Shown: one piece after another, positions 17,732-25,462 of the stretch
How the letters are laid out: each line of letters opens with the position of its first letter
Numbering within the stretch: position 1 is the stretch's first letter
NCBI GenBank assembly: GCA_030587435.1
Contig: JAUQZC010000169.1
Location: 1 to 45,624, forward strand
Reading direction: 5' to 3'
DNA length: 45,624 nucleotides
Source of the DNA: Candidatus Baldrarchaeota archaeon
Lineage (GTDB): Archaea > Asgardarchaeota > Baldrarchaeia > Baldrarchaeales > DXJG01
Made by a program: the position numbers and the translations under genes
The notes under the pieces: model-generated
Told to the model about the DNA's origin: nothing
Database searches by the model: none
Seen by the model: the letters and a program-made list of their open reading frames with translations, nothing else

Positions 17732-18000
17732 CTAAAATAGATGAGTATGTAGCCAGAAGATGGATGCAATTAAGATTAAGATTATGGTGATTACACTTAT
17801 TGCCCTACTCTTCCACTTCTTTATCTGACCTACTCCGAGCAAGATCCATCCAATACCTACAATGATTAGAGGTATTTGACTAAAAGCCCGGTTAGGTGAA
17901 CATTCCACGAAAAACAACCATAAAAGCGAGCCAAAAGTGAAAAAGGTAAGTAAAATACCGCATGCTAAAAAACTTTCGAAAACTTTAACGATTTAGACAA
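17732..18000 (-). pseudogene. Small three-helix membrane protein, frameshifted near its start
   Basis: A TTG at 18000 follows a strong GGGGGTGAG site but its frame stops after 12 codons. From the TTTT run just after, another frame stays open as VFESFLACGILLTFFTFG and then into the 61-codon ORF ending at 17732. Joined, it has three hydrophobic segments and the motif RAFSQIPLIIVG between segments 1 and 2. That motif is shared with the genes at 18796 and 19105, making it a third paralogue. Last gene of the minus-strand block. Confidence 0.5.
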
Positions 18001-18019
18001 CGCTCTCACCCCCACGCGC

Positions 18020-18376
18020 TTATTGTTTATCATGTTTTCGTATCGTGGTTTTTATGGCCATCAAAAAGATCAATGTAGCAACGGCAAACATAGCGAGGAA
18101 AATTGTTAGAAAGTTTCTGTTTACTATACGAGTTAAAATTGTTTCTCCATGTTCGCCGGAAAGCAAAGTTCCGATTAGACCTCCAGCAACACAGCCTGAA
18201 ACTAGAGCTAGAGAAGAAAGCATTGAGGTTAAAAGAGCTAAGAGCCAAGGAAACCTTTCATATTTTAGTAGACTTGAGCAGCTTAGCGGAATCAGCCTAA
18301 ATTTAAAAAGTAAAAACAAAGAAACAACAGTCAGCCCAATGAAACCACCTATCAAGAAAAACACCTCACTCATCAT
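18020..18376 (-). CDS. Membrane protein, three predicted helices
   Basis: A 118-residue protein with hydrophobic segments at about 5-25, 45-72 and 90-108 and a positively charged C-terminus (TTIRKHDKQ). GGAGG lies just upstream of two adjacent ATG codons (18376 and 18373); either may start. Part of the block downstream of the Cys-rich gene. No family recognised; the context suggests transport, immunity or anchoring. Confidence 0.6.
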   Translation of the reverse strand: MMSEVFFLIGGFIGLTVVSLFLLFKFRLIPLSCSSLLKYERFPWLLALLTSMLSSLALVSGCVAGGLIGTLLSGEHGETILTRIVNRNFLTIFLAMFAVATLIFLMAIKTTIRKHDKQ

Positions 18377-18422
18377 AAAACCTCCAGCAAACGTCCTGCA
18401 AATGTTCCTCCGACCCTAATCT

Positions 18423-18439
18423 CCCTAGTGTCACTAGGG
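18423..18439. repeat. Perfect 17-bp palindrome between small membrane genes
   Basis: CCCTAGTGTCACTAGGG, 8-bp arms with one central base, over the stop codon of the upstream frameshifted gene. It could be a protein-binding site or an RNA hairpin that shapes readthrough to the next gene. Confidence 0.4.
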
Positions 18440-18665
18440 TATGCAGGCAGGGTATATGAGAAAATAGAGTATAGCGACGCCTGCTATGAGACTTATGACG
18501 TATATTGCTAGGATTTTTCCCGTGGAGGAAGCTTTGTTTTTCCCTTTTTAGCAAGATAGCGCGCGCTGTGAAAATAGGAATGTATGTTATAGATATGAAT
18601 TGAGCAAATAAAATTAATATTACAAAAGTAAGAACCAACTTGCGGCCTAAACCCGTTCTAAACAT
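18434..18665 (-). pseudogene. Two-helix membrane protein with internal frameshift
   Basis: The frame from 18665 gives a hydrophobic segment (LVLTFVILILFAQFISITYI), then turns into a non-membrane His/Arg-rich reading after an A5 run near 18541. Dropping one A continues as GKNKASSTGKILAIYVISLI and AGVAILYFLIYPACIP with a stop at 18434-18436, i.e. a second helix and a natural end before the next gene's Shine-Dalgarno site. A 76-residue protein broken by +1. Confidence 0.55.
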
Positions 18666-18795
18666 GACAATACCTCTTAAGATTTAAATGGAGAAACAAA
18701 AAGAAAAATAATTTGCTGTTTACTTTTAGGGTATTATACTTTTGCGGATATTCTCTATATTCTCTAGATGGCAGTTTCTTGAGTTTAGAGTTCTA

Positions 18796-19041
18796 TCATA
18801 ATACGAATGAGGCGATAAGAGCTAGGGTAACCAGTGTGATGCCGGTAATCCCTGCAATTTTGCTTAAAGTAGGTCTTCTTTCCTTCTCCATTACATTAAC
18901 CCCCATTAAAATCACTGCAACACCAAATAACATGGCAGGTATTTGTTTTAAAACCCCTGTCACAAAGAAACCTGTTAGTAAACTTCCAAAAAATATGATG
19001 CAACCTGGAAGAATCTCCCACTTCGGCAATTTAAATCTCAC
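18796..19041 (-). CDS. Small membrane protein, QIP-motif family
   Basis: An 81-residue protein with three hydrophobic segments. The segment LKQIPAMLFGVAVILMG matches RALFQVPVILCMAVF (gene at 19105) and RAFSQIPLIIVGIG (gene at 17732), so the three are paralogues. GAGGTGA overlaps the GTG at 19041; a TTG at 19029, 8 nt downstream of that site, may be the true start. Located two genes after the Cys-rich gene in the same direction. Confidence 0.6.
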   Translation of the reverse strand: MRFKLPKWEILPGCIIFFGSLLTGFFVTGVLKQIPAMLFGVAVILMGVNVMEKERRPTLSKIAGITGITLVTLALIASFVL

Positions 19042-19104
19042 CTCAAGGATACACGACCGATGTTAAACAACAAGGGTCAACTGTTTTCACACAACACCTC
19101 TACT

Positions 19105-19395
19105 CTAAGAATATACATATAAGAATGTGCATACTAGGGTAATGAGAGCCATGATAGCGATGATGGCAATATATCCTATTTTTGGTACTACGGCTTCTCC
19201 TTTCTCCTCCAATTTGCTAATCATAACTGAAACAAATACAGCCATGCATAGTATTACAGGTACTTGAAATAGAGCTCGCTCTGGTGATGATCTTACTAAA
19301 AGTTCCCACACAAAGGTTAACGATGCCCATATCAGCGGGATAAAACCTAGTAACAAAAAGGAATAGAATTTTTTAGAGCCAAAGGACTTTTTCAT
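19105..19395 (-). CDS. Small membrane protein, QIP-motif family
   Basis: A 96-residue protein with three hydrophobic segments (about 11-30, 45-64, 72-95). RALFQVPVIL lies at the start of segment 2. I chose the ATG at 19395 (MKKSFGSKKF, basic start, GGTGTT upstream) rather than the in-frame upstream ATG at 19422. Its start overlaps the end of the Cys-rich gene by 23 nt, so the two are translated from the same message. Role inferred only from this coupling: possible immunity or export partner. Confidence 0.65.
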   Translation of the reverse strand: MKKSFGSKKFYSFLLLGFIPLIWASLTFVWELLVRSSPERALFQVPVILCMAVFVSVMISKLEEKGEAVVPKIGYIAIIAIMALITLVCTFLYVYS

Positions 19396-19876
19396 AACAC
19401 CACATCCACAAAGGATATGCATATAATGTTAAGCAGCAGGGGCCTATCGATTCAGTACAACACCCAGCGGCACATATTAAGCACCAAGACGCTAGAAAGA
19501 CACAGACAGGACACGAAACCCATGGTAATCCTCCAGTGATACATGCAGCACAAGCCATAACCGTGCCTGCGCAGCCTGCTCCGCATTGTCTAAATAGGCA
19601 CCACCAATTGTAACTTAAACAAACATATCCACAATATTCATCCCATCCGCAGTCTGCTGAGGTTTGACGTGACGTCATCCTGCAGTCTTCGCAGGTTCCC
19701 ATTACCTCTATCTCTATGTCGTTTTGTGGTGCTGAAATTTTCGAGTTTCTTGCTTCATACGGTTTTTGAAGTCTGTGTACTCTTTCTCTTGCACGTAATA
19801 CGTATGTTATGTAATTTTTATCGCATATAAATTTTGCTTCGACAAATACCAAAATTTTGCGGTTTTGACCTTCCAT
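19373..19876 (-). CDS. Cysteine-rich (20 Cys) protein, halocin-C8-like candidate
   Basis: A 167-residue protein with Cys at 18, 62, 65, 76, 82, 86, 93, 98, 102, 109, 112, 122, 125, 132, 135, 139, 140, 147, 148 and 160. The first 60 residues form a beta-like, charged leader-type region. The rest is Cys/Gly/Ala/Trp-rich and hydrophobic (GAGCAGTVMACAACITGG). Spacing and Gly/Ala content resemble the disulfide-rich peptide of halocin C8 precursors, where an N-terminal part gives immunity and the C-terminal peptide is released. This is resemblance by eye. It is followed at once by several small membrane proteins. No Shine-Dalgarno site precedes the ATG. Alternatives: a membrane-embedded metal-binding protein. 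Confidence 0.6.
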   Translation of the reverse strand: MEGQNRKILVFVEAKFICDKNYITYVLRARERVHRLQKPYEARNSKISAPQNDIEIEVMGTCEDCRMTSRQTSADCGWDEYCGYVCLSYNWWCLFRQCGAGCAGTVMACAACITGGLPWVSCPVCVFLASWCLICAAGCCTESIGPCCLTLYAYPLWMWCYEKVLWL

Positions 19877-19976
19877 GGTGGCTGTTTAGGTTTGCGTCGC
19901 CTTTGCAAAATTATTGGGTGAAGTAATGTTTAAAGCTTAAAGTAACAGTTTTGTGATGTCTCTTACCATTATCCTT

Positions 19977-20351
19977 CTATTGTTTTGTTGATGTTTTGCA
20001 GAGAGCATAGGAGGCTATGAGTATTATTATTAGGCAGGTGGCGATTATATACGTTAAGTTTTGAATTAGTTGGATGTGATATAGGAAGTCGCCGGCAATA
20101 ATTGCGATGCTGAATATTATTAGCGCCATTGTGAAGTTTTTGTCTTCTTTAGAAAACTCTTCTACCTGGCGATATTTCAAAATAAATGTTAGAAAAGCGA
20201 TGGAAATCAATAGTAGAGATCCAACGGCATCAAATAACTTTATGTGGGAGGATCTGGGGGAGAAGAGAAAAACATAGAACACCTCTAAAAGGAATAAGAA
20301 ATATATAGAAATCCAAGCAACCATGTATCTATTAACCGAACTAGTAATCAA
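19977..20351 (-). CDS. Four-helix membrane protein
   Basis: A 124-residue protein with hydrophobic segments at about 9-30, 43-60, 72-88 and 96-117. The TTG at 20351 follows GGGAGTGA by 6 nt. It lies 100 nt upstream of the Cys-rich gene on the same strand and may be the first gene of that block. No family recognised. Confidence 0.6.
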   Translation of the reverse strand: MITSSVNRYMVAWISIYFLFLLEVFYVFLFSPRSSHIKLFDAVGSLLLISIAFLTFILKYRQVEEFSKEDKNFTMALIIFSIAIIAGDFLYHIQLIQNLTYIIATCLIIILIASYALCKTSTKQ

Positions 20352-20439
20352 TCCAATTCACTCCCTAGGATCTTATACATAGGGTCATTACGGTATTCTT
20401 TGATGCGCGCGTCAGTTCATTTGATTGCATTATTGTTTT

Positions 20440-20705
20440 ATCGCCTAAGAATTTTTCGACAAATATTAAAATTTAGTTTTCGACTGGAGTACGGTAGTTG
20501 TTTAAGTTTACAAATTCTTGTAGATTCGTTAGTAAAAGTTTTGTTTAATGTTTCGAGTAAAAGTTCTGTGATATCTTTCACTACTATCTTTCCGTTTGAA
20601 ATATTATCGAACTGTGTTTTACAGAAAGGACATGAGGTAACAAGTATTTTGCTTCTGTTTCTGATGCTTCTTCTATCCGTTTTCTTGCTATGTTTTTGGA
20701 TACTT
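20440..20705 (-). pseudogene. Second CCG-domain Fe-S oxidoreductase remnant (C-terminus)
   Basis: The minus strand reads KILVTSCPFCKTQFDN then KIVVKDITELLLETLNK, matching the C-terminal TSCPFC ligand motif and the end of HdrD/GlpC-like proteins. Just before it KTQEEVSKNIARKRIEEASE fits the preceding helix. Upstream motifs are missing. Confidence 0.5.
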
Positions 20706-20874
20706 CTTCCTGAGTCTTTCCACTAGTCTCACTAAATCTTTATCATGATCTATAACTTTGCCATCCATAGCTGCGATTCACTCGTCTTTAAACGTTTTTC
20801 AATTCTTCGTAGTGTTCTCTAATCCATCTACTGTTTTCACCGTAGATAGAAAGTGTGTGAAGTAAAGCTTCCAT
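20706..20874 (-). pseudogene. DUF5678-domain remnant
   Basis: From ATG 20874 the frame reads ISRWIREHYEELK-like sequence (SRWIREHYEELKNV) and stops. A shifted frame continues FKDE, a TGA where Trp is expected, IAAMDGKVIDHDKDLVRLVE. Together these match DUF5678, with one frameshift and one stop. It runs directly into the Fe-S remnant. Confidence 0.45.
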
Positions 20875-21250
20875 AAAATTCACCCATCAATAAACTACTA
20901 CTCTAATATGCTTATAAATTCCTTCATGTACACTGTTAAAAGCATATGCAAACAAATGGACCATATGACCACTTATATGTGAATTTTGTTCTTAACATAT
21001 TTTGACAATCAACAACGGATATTTTCCCAAACAGGAATTCTTATCTAAGCATTATTTTACAGTAATATTCCTTAGTTACTAGAACCGGGTTATATGTTGT
21101 TAAATTGATTCAAAATACGTAAAGGCTAAAAGATAGGATTTATATGTTTAAAGCGGAATTTAACATTTTGTAGTCCACAAATATTTCGTTAAATTGCTTA
21201 GAAGCCGTGTAGGGGAGTATATTGTAATATGCACATAGTAGGTGGACCAT
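20875..21250. promoter_or_regulatory. Spacer upstream of the M20 peptidase gene
   Basis: About 370 nt of AT-rich sequence without a readable gene. GGTGG at 21241-21245 is the Shine-Dalgarno site that selects ATG 21251. Confidence 0.35.
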
Positions 21251-22582
21251 ATGGGTGATAAAGTTTTGAAAGAGTTCATAAATATGTTAAGTGATCTAGT
21301 TTCTTTTAAATCGCTGTCAATTAATGAGGGTGAATGTGAGAAAACTGCCAAGTATTTGGTAGAAGTTTTAAAAGAAGTTGGATTTTCCGTAAAAGCTGTT
21401 AAGCCGAGAGAAGGTAACCCAGTTATACTGGCCAGTCTTAAAGGGAAAGATAATAATTCGATTCTTTTCTATAACCACTATGATGTGCAGCCTGCAGAAC
21501 CTTTAGAAGAATGGATTTACGACCCTTTTCAGGTAAAAGTTGTTGAAGATAGGATATATGGGCGTGGAGTCGGAGACAACAAGGGGAATATTGTTTCGAG
21601 AATATTGGCTGTTAAAAAGATTTTAGAAGAAGAAGGAGAATTACCGATCACCGTAAAGTTTGTTATTGAAGGTGAAGAGGAAGCGGGTTCACCCCACCTG
21701 TGGGATGCTTTGTCTCAGAGCAAAGAGTTTTTTGAAGATGTGGAAATCGTGATATGGGAGTTTGGAGGGTTCAACAAAGATGGATCTATGACTATATTTC
21801 TTGGTTTAAAGGGGATTCTCTACTTTGAACTTAAAGCTAGAAGACTCTCTCGAGACGCTCATTCATCTTTAGCTGTACTTCTACCCAGTGCCGCTTGGGA
21901 TTTGATAAAGTTTCTCTACGAACTTAAGAAAGATAATTTAAAGAAAATAAAGAGTTTTTGGAACGGCATAGTCGACACTAGGGGAGTGTTTCAAGAAATA
22001 AGGGAAGCAGGTTACGAGATAGCTTTTGATCCAGATGCTTTGAAGCAGGAATTTGATATTGAAGCTTTTGTTGACGATTTAGAAGGCGAAGAAGCTTTGG
22101 AAGCTTATTATGGAAGGCCCTCATTTAACATAGATGGGTTCTTAACAGGTTACACTGGAGAAGCTTCAAAAACGGTTCTACCTGCCGAAGCCTCGGTTAA
22201 AGTAGATTTTAGACTTGTGCCGTATCAAGATCCTGGAGCAATAAGCAAAGAGTTTTGCGAATTAGCTGAGAAAAACGGTTTAAAATGTAAGAAAATGGAT
22301 TACACAGAGCCTACATATACAAGTTTTAAACATCCATCCATACAAAAACTATTGAAAATACTAAACAGTATTGATGTTAAAACAAAGATTGCTCCTTGGT
22401 CTCCTGGAAGCGGTCCAATGCACATCTTTACCAAATATTTAAAACTGCCGTCTGTAAGTGGCATAGGAGTAAGTTACTGGGGAACAAGAGCTCATGCACC
22501 AAACGAAAACATTAGAATAAAAGACGTAGAAAAAACAATACAAATAATAACAGAAACAATAAAGTTATACCCTATAACCTAA
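21251..22582 (+). CDS. M20-family metallopeptidase (dipeptidase/ArgE-DapE type)
   Basis: A 443-residue cytoplasmic di-zinc amidohydrolase. Metal-site motifs are in order: NHYDVQPA (His and catalytic Asp, about residue 75), GRGVGDNKG (bridging Asp, about 111), EGEEEAGS (catalytic Glu and ligand Glu, about 144), and a C-terminal His in THAPNEN-like RAHAPNEN (about 420). The central lid domain (about 185-300) is present. Related archaeal enzymes cleave dipeptides or N-acyl amino acids; specificity is not readable. ATG 21251 is chosen over GTG 21242 because the latter lies in the Shine-Dalgarno site. Flanked by spacer, so probably monocistronic. Confidence 0.88.
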   Translation: MGDKVLKEFINMLSDLVSFKSLSINEGECEKTAKYLVEVLKEVGFSVKAVKPREGNPVILASLKGKDNNSILFYNHYDVQPAEPLEEWIYDPFQVKVVEDRIYGRGVGDNKGNIVSRILAVKKILEEEGELPITVKFVIEGEEEAGSPHLWDALSQSKEFFEDVEIVIWEFGGFNKDGSMTIFLGLKGILYFELKARRLSRDAHSSLAVLLPSAAWDLIKFLYELKKDNLKKIKSFWNGIVDTRGVFQEIREAGYEIAFDPDALKQEFDIEAFVDDLEGEEALEAYYGRPSFNIDGFLTGYTGEASKTVLPAEASVKVDFRLVPYQDPGAISKEFCELAEKNGLKCKKMDYTEPTYTSFKHPSIQKLLKILNSIDVKTKIAPWSPGSGPMHIFTKYLKLPSVSGIGVSYWGTRAHAPNENIRIKDVEKTIQIITETIKLYPIT

Positions 22583-22831
22583 CTAATTGTAATACTGCTT
22601 TGCATTCTATGGTCTAATATCAAATGCCGCAAAACTCCGTGTAACATGGACACAAAAACGGTTTTTATAATCAGTAAAGTAATAGTGTTAATATACTTCT
22701 ACTACGTCTATTCTGCTTCAACACGTTTAACAGATTTGTAATGTAAAATAAGAGAAAACACGTCAAAATGTAACAAAATACATATGAAATAGCTTTAAAT
22801 AGTAAAATGTAGGATATATGTTGGTGATTTA

Positions 22832-23053
22832 ATGGTTAATGATATCAAGGTAACTGATAAAGGTATTTTTATCCCTAAGGAGCTATTTAAAGAACTACTT
22901 GACGTTTATTCCAAAGTTGAACAAATTCTTGCCGCACTTGAAACCTTGGCTGATAAGGAAACCTTGGAAGCCATTAAAAAGGGTAAAGAAGAAATAGCTA
23001 AGGGAAACTACGTAGAGTGTAAAATTGAAGATTTAGAAAAAGCTCTTAAATAG
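22832..23053 (+). CDS. RelB-like antitoxin
   Basis: A 73-residue acidic protein: an N-terminal beta segment (DIKVTDKGIFIPKELFKELL) like that of archaeal RelB/AbrB-type antitoxins, then helices with an acidic end. GGTGAT precedes the ATG by 5 nt. It is followed 17 nt later by a frameshifted RelE toxin gene, as in a standard antitoxin-toxin operon. The antitoxin itself is intact. Confidence 0.7.
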   Translation: MVNDIKVTDKGIFIPKELFKELLDVYSKVEQILAALETLADKETLEAIKKGKEEIAKGNYVECKIEDLEKALK

Positions 23054-23070
23054 CTAGAGGAAGCTATTTT

Positions 23071-23324
23071 ATGTCCTACAGAGCTAAATTTTCTAGAACG
23101 TTCCTTAAAAGTGGGATAAACTACCTAAGGAAACTAAAGAAAGAGTTAAGGAGTCCATTAAAGCTATTCTTTTAAATCCTTATCTTGGAACACCACTATT
23201 AGGGCCTCTCAAAGGGTTGTGGAGATTAAGAATAGGTAAATATAGAATTATTTATGAAATCGTAGAAAAAGAGAAAGCTATTAATTTTTACGATATGGAT
23301 TTAAGAAGAAGGATTTACCGCTAA
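23071..23324 (+). pseudogene. RelE toxin with one-base frameshift
   Basis: ATG 23071 opens MSYRAKFSRTFLK and the frame is then lost; it stops after 34 codons. One extra A in the A4 run near 23107 would give KWDKLPKETKERVKESIKAI, then GLWRLRIGKYRIIYEI and YDMDLRRRIYR to stop 23322-23324, a full 84-residue RelE with the family's RIG.YRiiY motif. The 3' end overlaps the convergent FAH gene by 24 nt. Toxin inactive as read while its antitoxin is intact. Confidence 0.7.
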
Positions 23325-24167
23325 TTTCAACAAACCTATTTTTTCGATGTAGCCTTCTATTATGTCTCCGTGTTTTAGTGGTGCTACTCCCTGTGGTGTT
23401 CCAGTAGCTAATATATCTCCTGGTTCGAGGGTGCAGACTTTGGATGCGAAGCTTATGAGCTCGTTGATTTTAAATATCATGTCTTTTGTGTTTCCCTGCT
23501 GTCTCACTTCTCCATTTACCTTCAACTCTATGTTTAAATTGTGAGGATCTTCTATTTCATCTTTTGTTACGATCCAAGGTCCTAGAGGACAAAAGGTGTC
23601 GAACCCCTTTGCTCTGAACCATGTGACATCTTTTCTCTGGAGGTCTCGCGCAGTTATGTCCAATAGTATGGTGTATCCGAAGATAGTGTTCCATGCTTCC
23701 CTTGGATCTACGTTTTTACACCGTTTGCCGATTATAACTGCGAGTTCTATCTCATGGTCTACTCTTTCACTTTCTACTGGTAAAATTATTTTGCTGTTGT
23801 GTCCTGTGAGCGCTGATGGCGGTTTTAAAAAGAATATTGGTTCGCTAGGAACTTCTTCCTGCATTTCCTCGATATGGCTCATGTAGTTTCTTCCTACGCA
23901 AATAATTTTTGAAGGATTGGTAATCGGTGCATCAAGAGATACGTCGTTAAGATTATAGGAAAAACATTCGATTACATGTTTGCTTTTCAATATTCTTTCT
24001 AGTAAAATTTTAATTTCATTCCATTGCTCAATTAAATTCCTTACGTATTTGTAGTTAGCCCAGTTTCTAAAGTTTACTCCTTTTAAAGCCCTTGAAACAT
24101 CCAACACTTTACCGCTAACAACAATACCTGCCTTCCCTCCATTAAACGAGACTACTCGCAACAACAA
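23301..24167 (-). CDS. Fumarylacetoacetate hydrolase (FAH) family enzyme
   Basis: A 288-residue protein: an N-terminal domain (1-85) and the FAH catalytic domain from IICVGRNYMSHIEE (about 89-102). Metal and active-site motifs include LPVESERVDHEIELAVIIGK (acidic ligands, about 127-146), DITARDLQRKDVTWFRAKGF, GPWIVTKDEI and the C-terminal GDILATGTPQGV. Family members hydrolyse or decarboxylate acylpyruvates, oxaloacetate or homoprotocatechuate-pathway diacids using Mg2+; the substrate here is open. Complete and conserved. No pathway neighbours. Confidence 0.88.
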   Translation of the reverse strand: MLLRVVSFNGGKAGIVVSGKVLDVSRALKGVNFRNWANYKYVRNLIEQWNEIKILLERILKSKHVIECFSYNLNDVSLDAPITNPSKIICVGRNYMSHIEEMQEEVPSEPIFFLKPPSALTGHNSKIILPVESERVDHEIELAVIIGKRCKNVDPREAWNTIFGYTILLDITARDLQRKDVTWFRAKGFDTFCPLGPWIVTKDEIEDPHNLNIELKVNGEVRQQGNTKDMIFKINELISFASKVCTLEPGDILATGTPQGVAPLKHGDIIEGYIEKIGLLKLAVNPSS

Positions 24168-24341
24168 TCACCTCTTAAAAACCGATATAACTAAAGTTTT
24201 AGAAACGCAATCCTGTCTACTAATATCTTATTAAATTGCGTTTGCCTAAAATGTTAGAACTTTCATGTAGTTTTAAACTTCATAACTTATATATACATGC
24301 TTGTAAACTAAAGATATTTCACAGGTTTGGAGGGTGTGTTT

Positions 24342-24729
24342 ATGACACCTGAACAAATCGCTTTCCTAATAATTGAGATACTTTTAGTCATGGGAGTACT
24401 CTACATTTCGGCTCTAGCGATCACTGGTAGGAAACGTGTATCTACATCTTATCTTGCCAGTTTATTTGTCGTCGCCGTAGCGCGCGCTGGCTATCTTTTT
24501 ACTGCCTATAATTCGAGCAATAGTCAGCATGTTCTACCTGGGTGAAGCCGCACCATATTTTGCCTTTACAGCTTTAATTTACCTCGTCAGATATTTATTG
24601 AAACCTAGAAGCGGGCAACTCGTAAGCTGGAACCACGCAATACTAATTTCCCTCATAGCAATGGTCTTCGTAGTAGTTCTAAACTACCTGGCGCAAACAC
24701 TCTTCAACATAACACTCATCCAACTATAA
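24342..24729 (+). pseudogene. Four-helix membrane protein split by a frameshift
   Basis: ATG 24342 follows GGAGGGTG. The first frame has two helices (IAFLIIEILLVMGVLYISAL; YLASLFVVAVARA) and stops at 24545. From about 24488 the next frame reads AIFLLPIIRAIVSMFYLGEA and continues through PYFAFTALIYLVRYLL to 24729. One extra base at GCTGGC explains the break; joined length is about 128 residues. Not an overlap of two genes, because the second frame is membrane-like well before its first ATG at 24529. Confidence 0.6.
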
Positions 24730-24797
24730 TAAACTTTAATCCCATTTCCTCCAATTTTATTCAACCTCTTCAAAATGAAGCAAGACTACCATTTTAT

Positions 24798-24884
24798 CTA
24801 GTTTACCCTCCTCATTTTAAGCTTCTCACATATTTCCCGCCAAACTTCTTTGCTTCTTCCATTAAGGTAACTGTACCCACACAT
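24798..24884 (-). other. Possible 28-codon small ORF
   Basis: ATG 24884 to TAG 24798 reads MCGYSYLNGRSKEVWREICE and a basic end. No clear Shine-Dalgarno site. It may be chance. Confidence 0.15.
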
Positions 24885-24930
24885 TGCCATCTGCCTTTAC
24901 CGCATCGTTTTTTAAACTGCGTCGTGTTTG

Positions 24931-25098
24931 CAGTGGGGGGCTTTCACCTCGCTGGAGGGCTCACCTTATGGCTCATCACGTAGGGTCATGGACAGCTGTT
25001 GAGCTTAGTGGCATGGAGCTTCCATCTACGTCGCGTGGGCTCGGAGCGCAGCTTCCATCGCCTGTGAAGGCTCATGGAAATTGGCACCCCAGCCACAA
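24931..25098 (+). ncRNA. Candidate structured non-coding RNA
   Basis: A GC-rich island in AT-rich spacer, with no credible protein. Visible pairings: closing stem 24933-24940 (GTGGGGGG) with 25087-25090 (CCCC) and 25093-25096 (CCAC); inner stem ACGTAG 24978-24983 with CTACGT 25026-25031; hairpin ATGGA 25013-25017 with TCCAT 25021-25025; hairpin TTCCAT 25053-25058 with ATGGAA 25074-25079, topped by GCCT/AGGC closed by a GTGA (GNRA) tetraloop at 25064-25067. The motif GGCTC(A/G) recurs four times. TTTTTTAAA at 24908-24916 could be its TATA box. It does not show the RNase P CR-I or SRP helix-8 signatures. Strand is inferred from the promoter-like element and the GNRA loop. Confidence 0.55.
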
Positions 25099-25200
25099 AT
25101 ATTTTACCGAAACTAAAGACACAAAATACAGAAAGCTATAATCTAAAGTTTCAGCCCAAATCAATGGAAACAGATAATTACCAAGCATTACAACACTTCT

Positions 25201-25385
25201 TTATCCTACAAGTTTGTCTTCCCTAGCCTTACCTTTCCACTTCAGCTCCTTTAAGACTTGTAGAGCAGCTAAAATGAAGCCGACAAATATAAATGTGCTT
25301 GCCTCAACGGTTAAATCGACGTAAAGGTAAGAGACTTCACGAAAATAGAGAGCAACTTCAATTTGAAATAAAAATTTATTCGAAT
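25201..25385 (-). pseudogene. C-terminal membrane-protein fragment
   Basis: A minus-strand frame without a start codon stays open for about 60 codons: KFLFQIEVALYFREVSYLYV, then EASTFIFVGFILAALQVLKE and a basic tail ending at 25201. One membrane helix. It looks like the 3' end of a lost gene. Confidence 0.3.
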
Positions 25386-25462
25386 AAAAAAAGAAAAGTA
25401 AAGAGTAAATTTTATTTAAAAGGCGACGATGTTTTAAATGCAGGTTGAAAGGGGGAATCTAC

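Noticed and set aside
20400..20726. 108-codon plus-strand ORF
   Set aside because: Antisense to a recognisable Fe-S oxidoreductase C-terminus; hydrophobic runs are a mirror effect.
20906..21250. Repeated GGACCATATG before the M20 gene
   Set aside because: The two short matches (near 20957 and 21244) are too brief and lack flanking similarity to be called a repeat.
24327..24729. Two overlapping membrane-protein genes
   Set aside because: The second frame is membrane-like well upstream of its first start codon and has no Shine-Dalgarno site, so one frameshifted gene fits better.
24884..25141. 85-codon plus-strand ORF over the GC-rich island
   Set aside because: Composition is unlike any protein here, no Shine-Dalgarno site, and the DNA is better explained by RNA stems with a GNRA loop.
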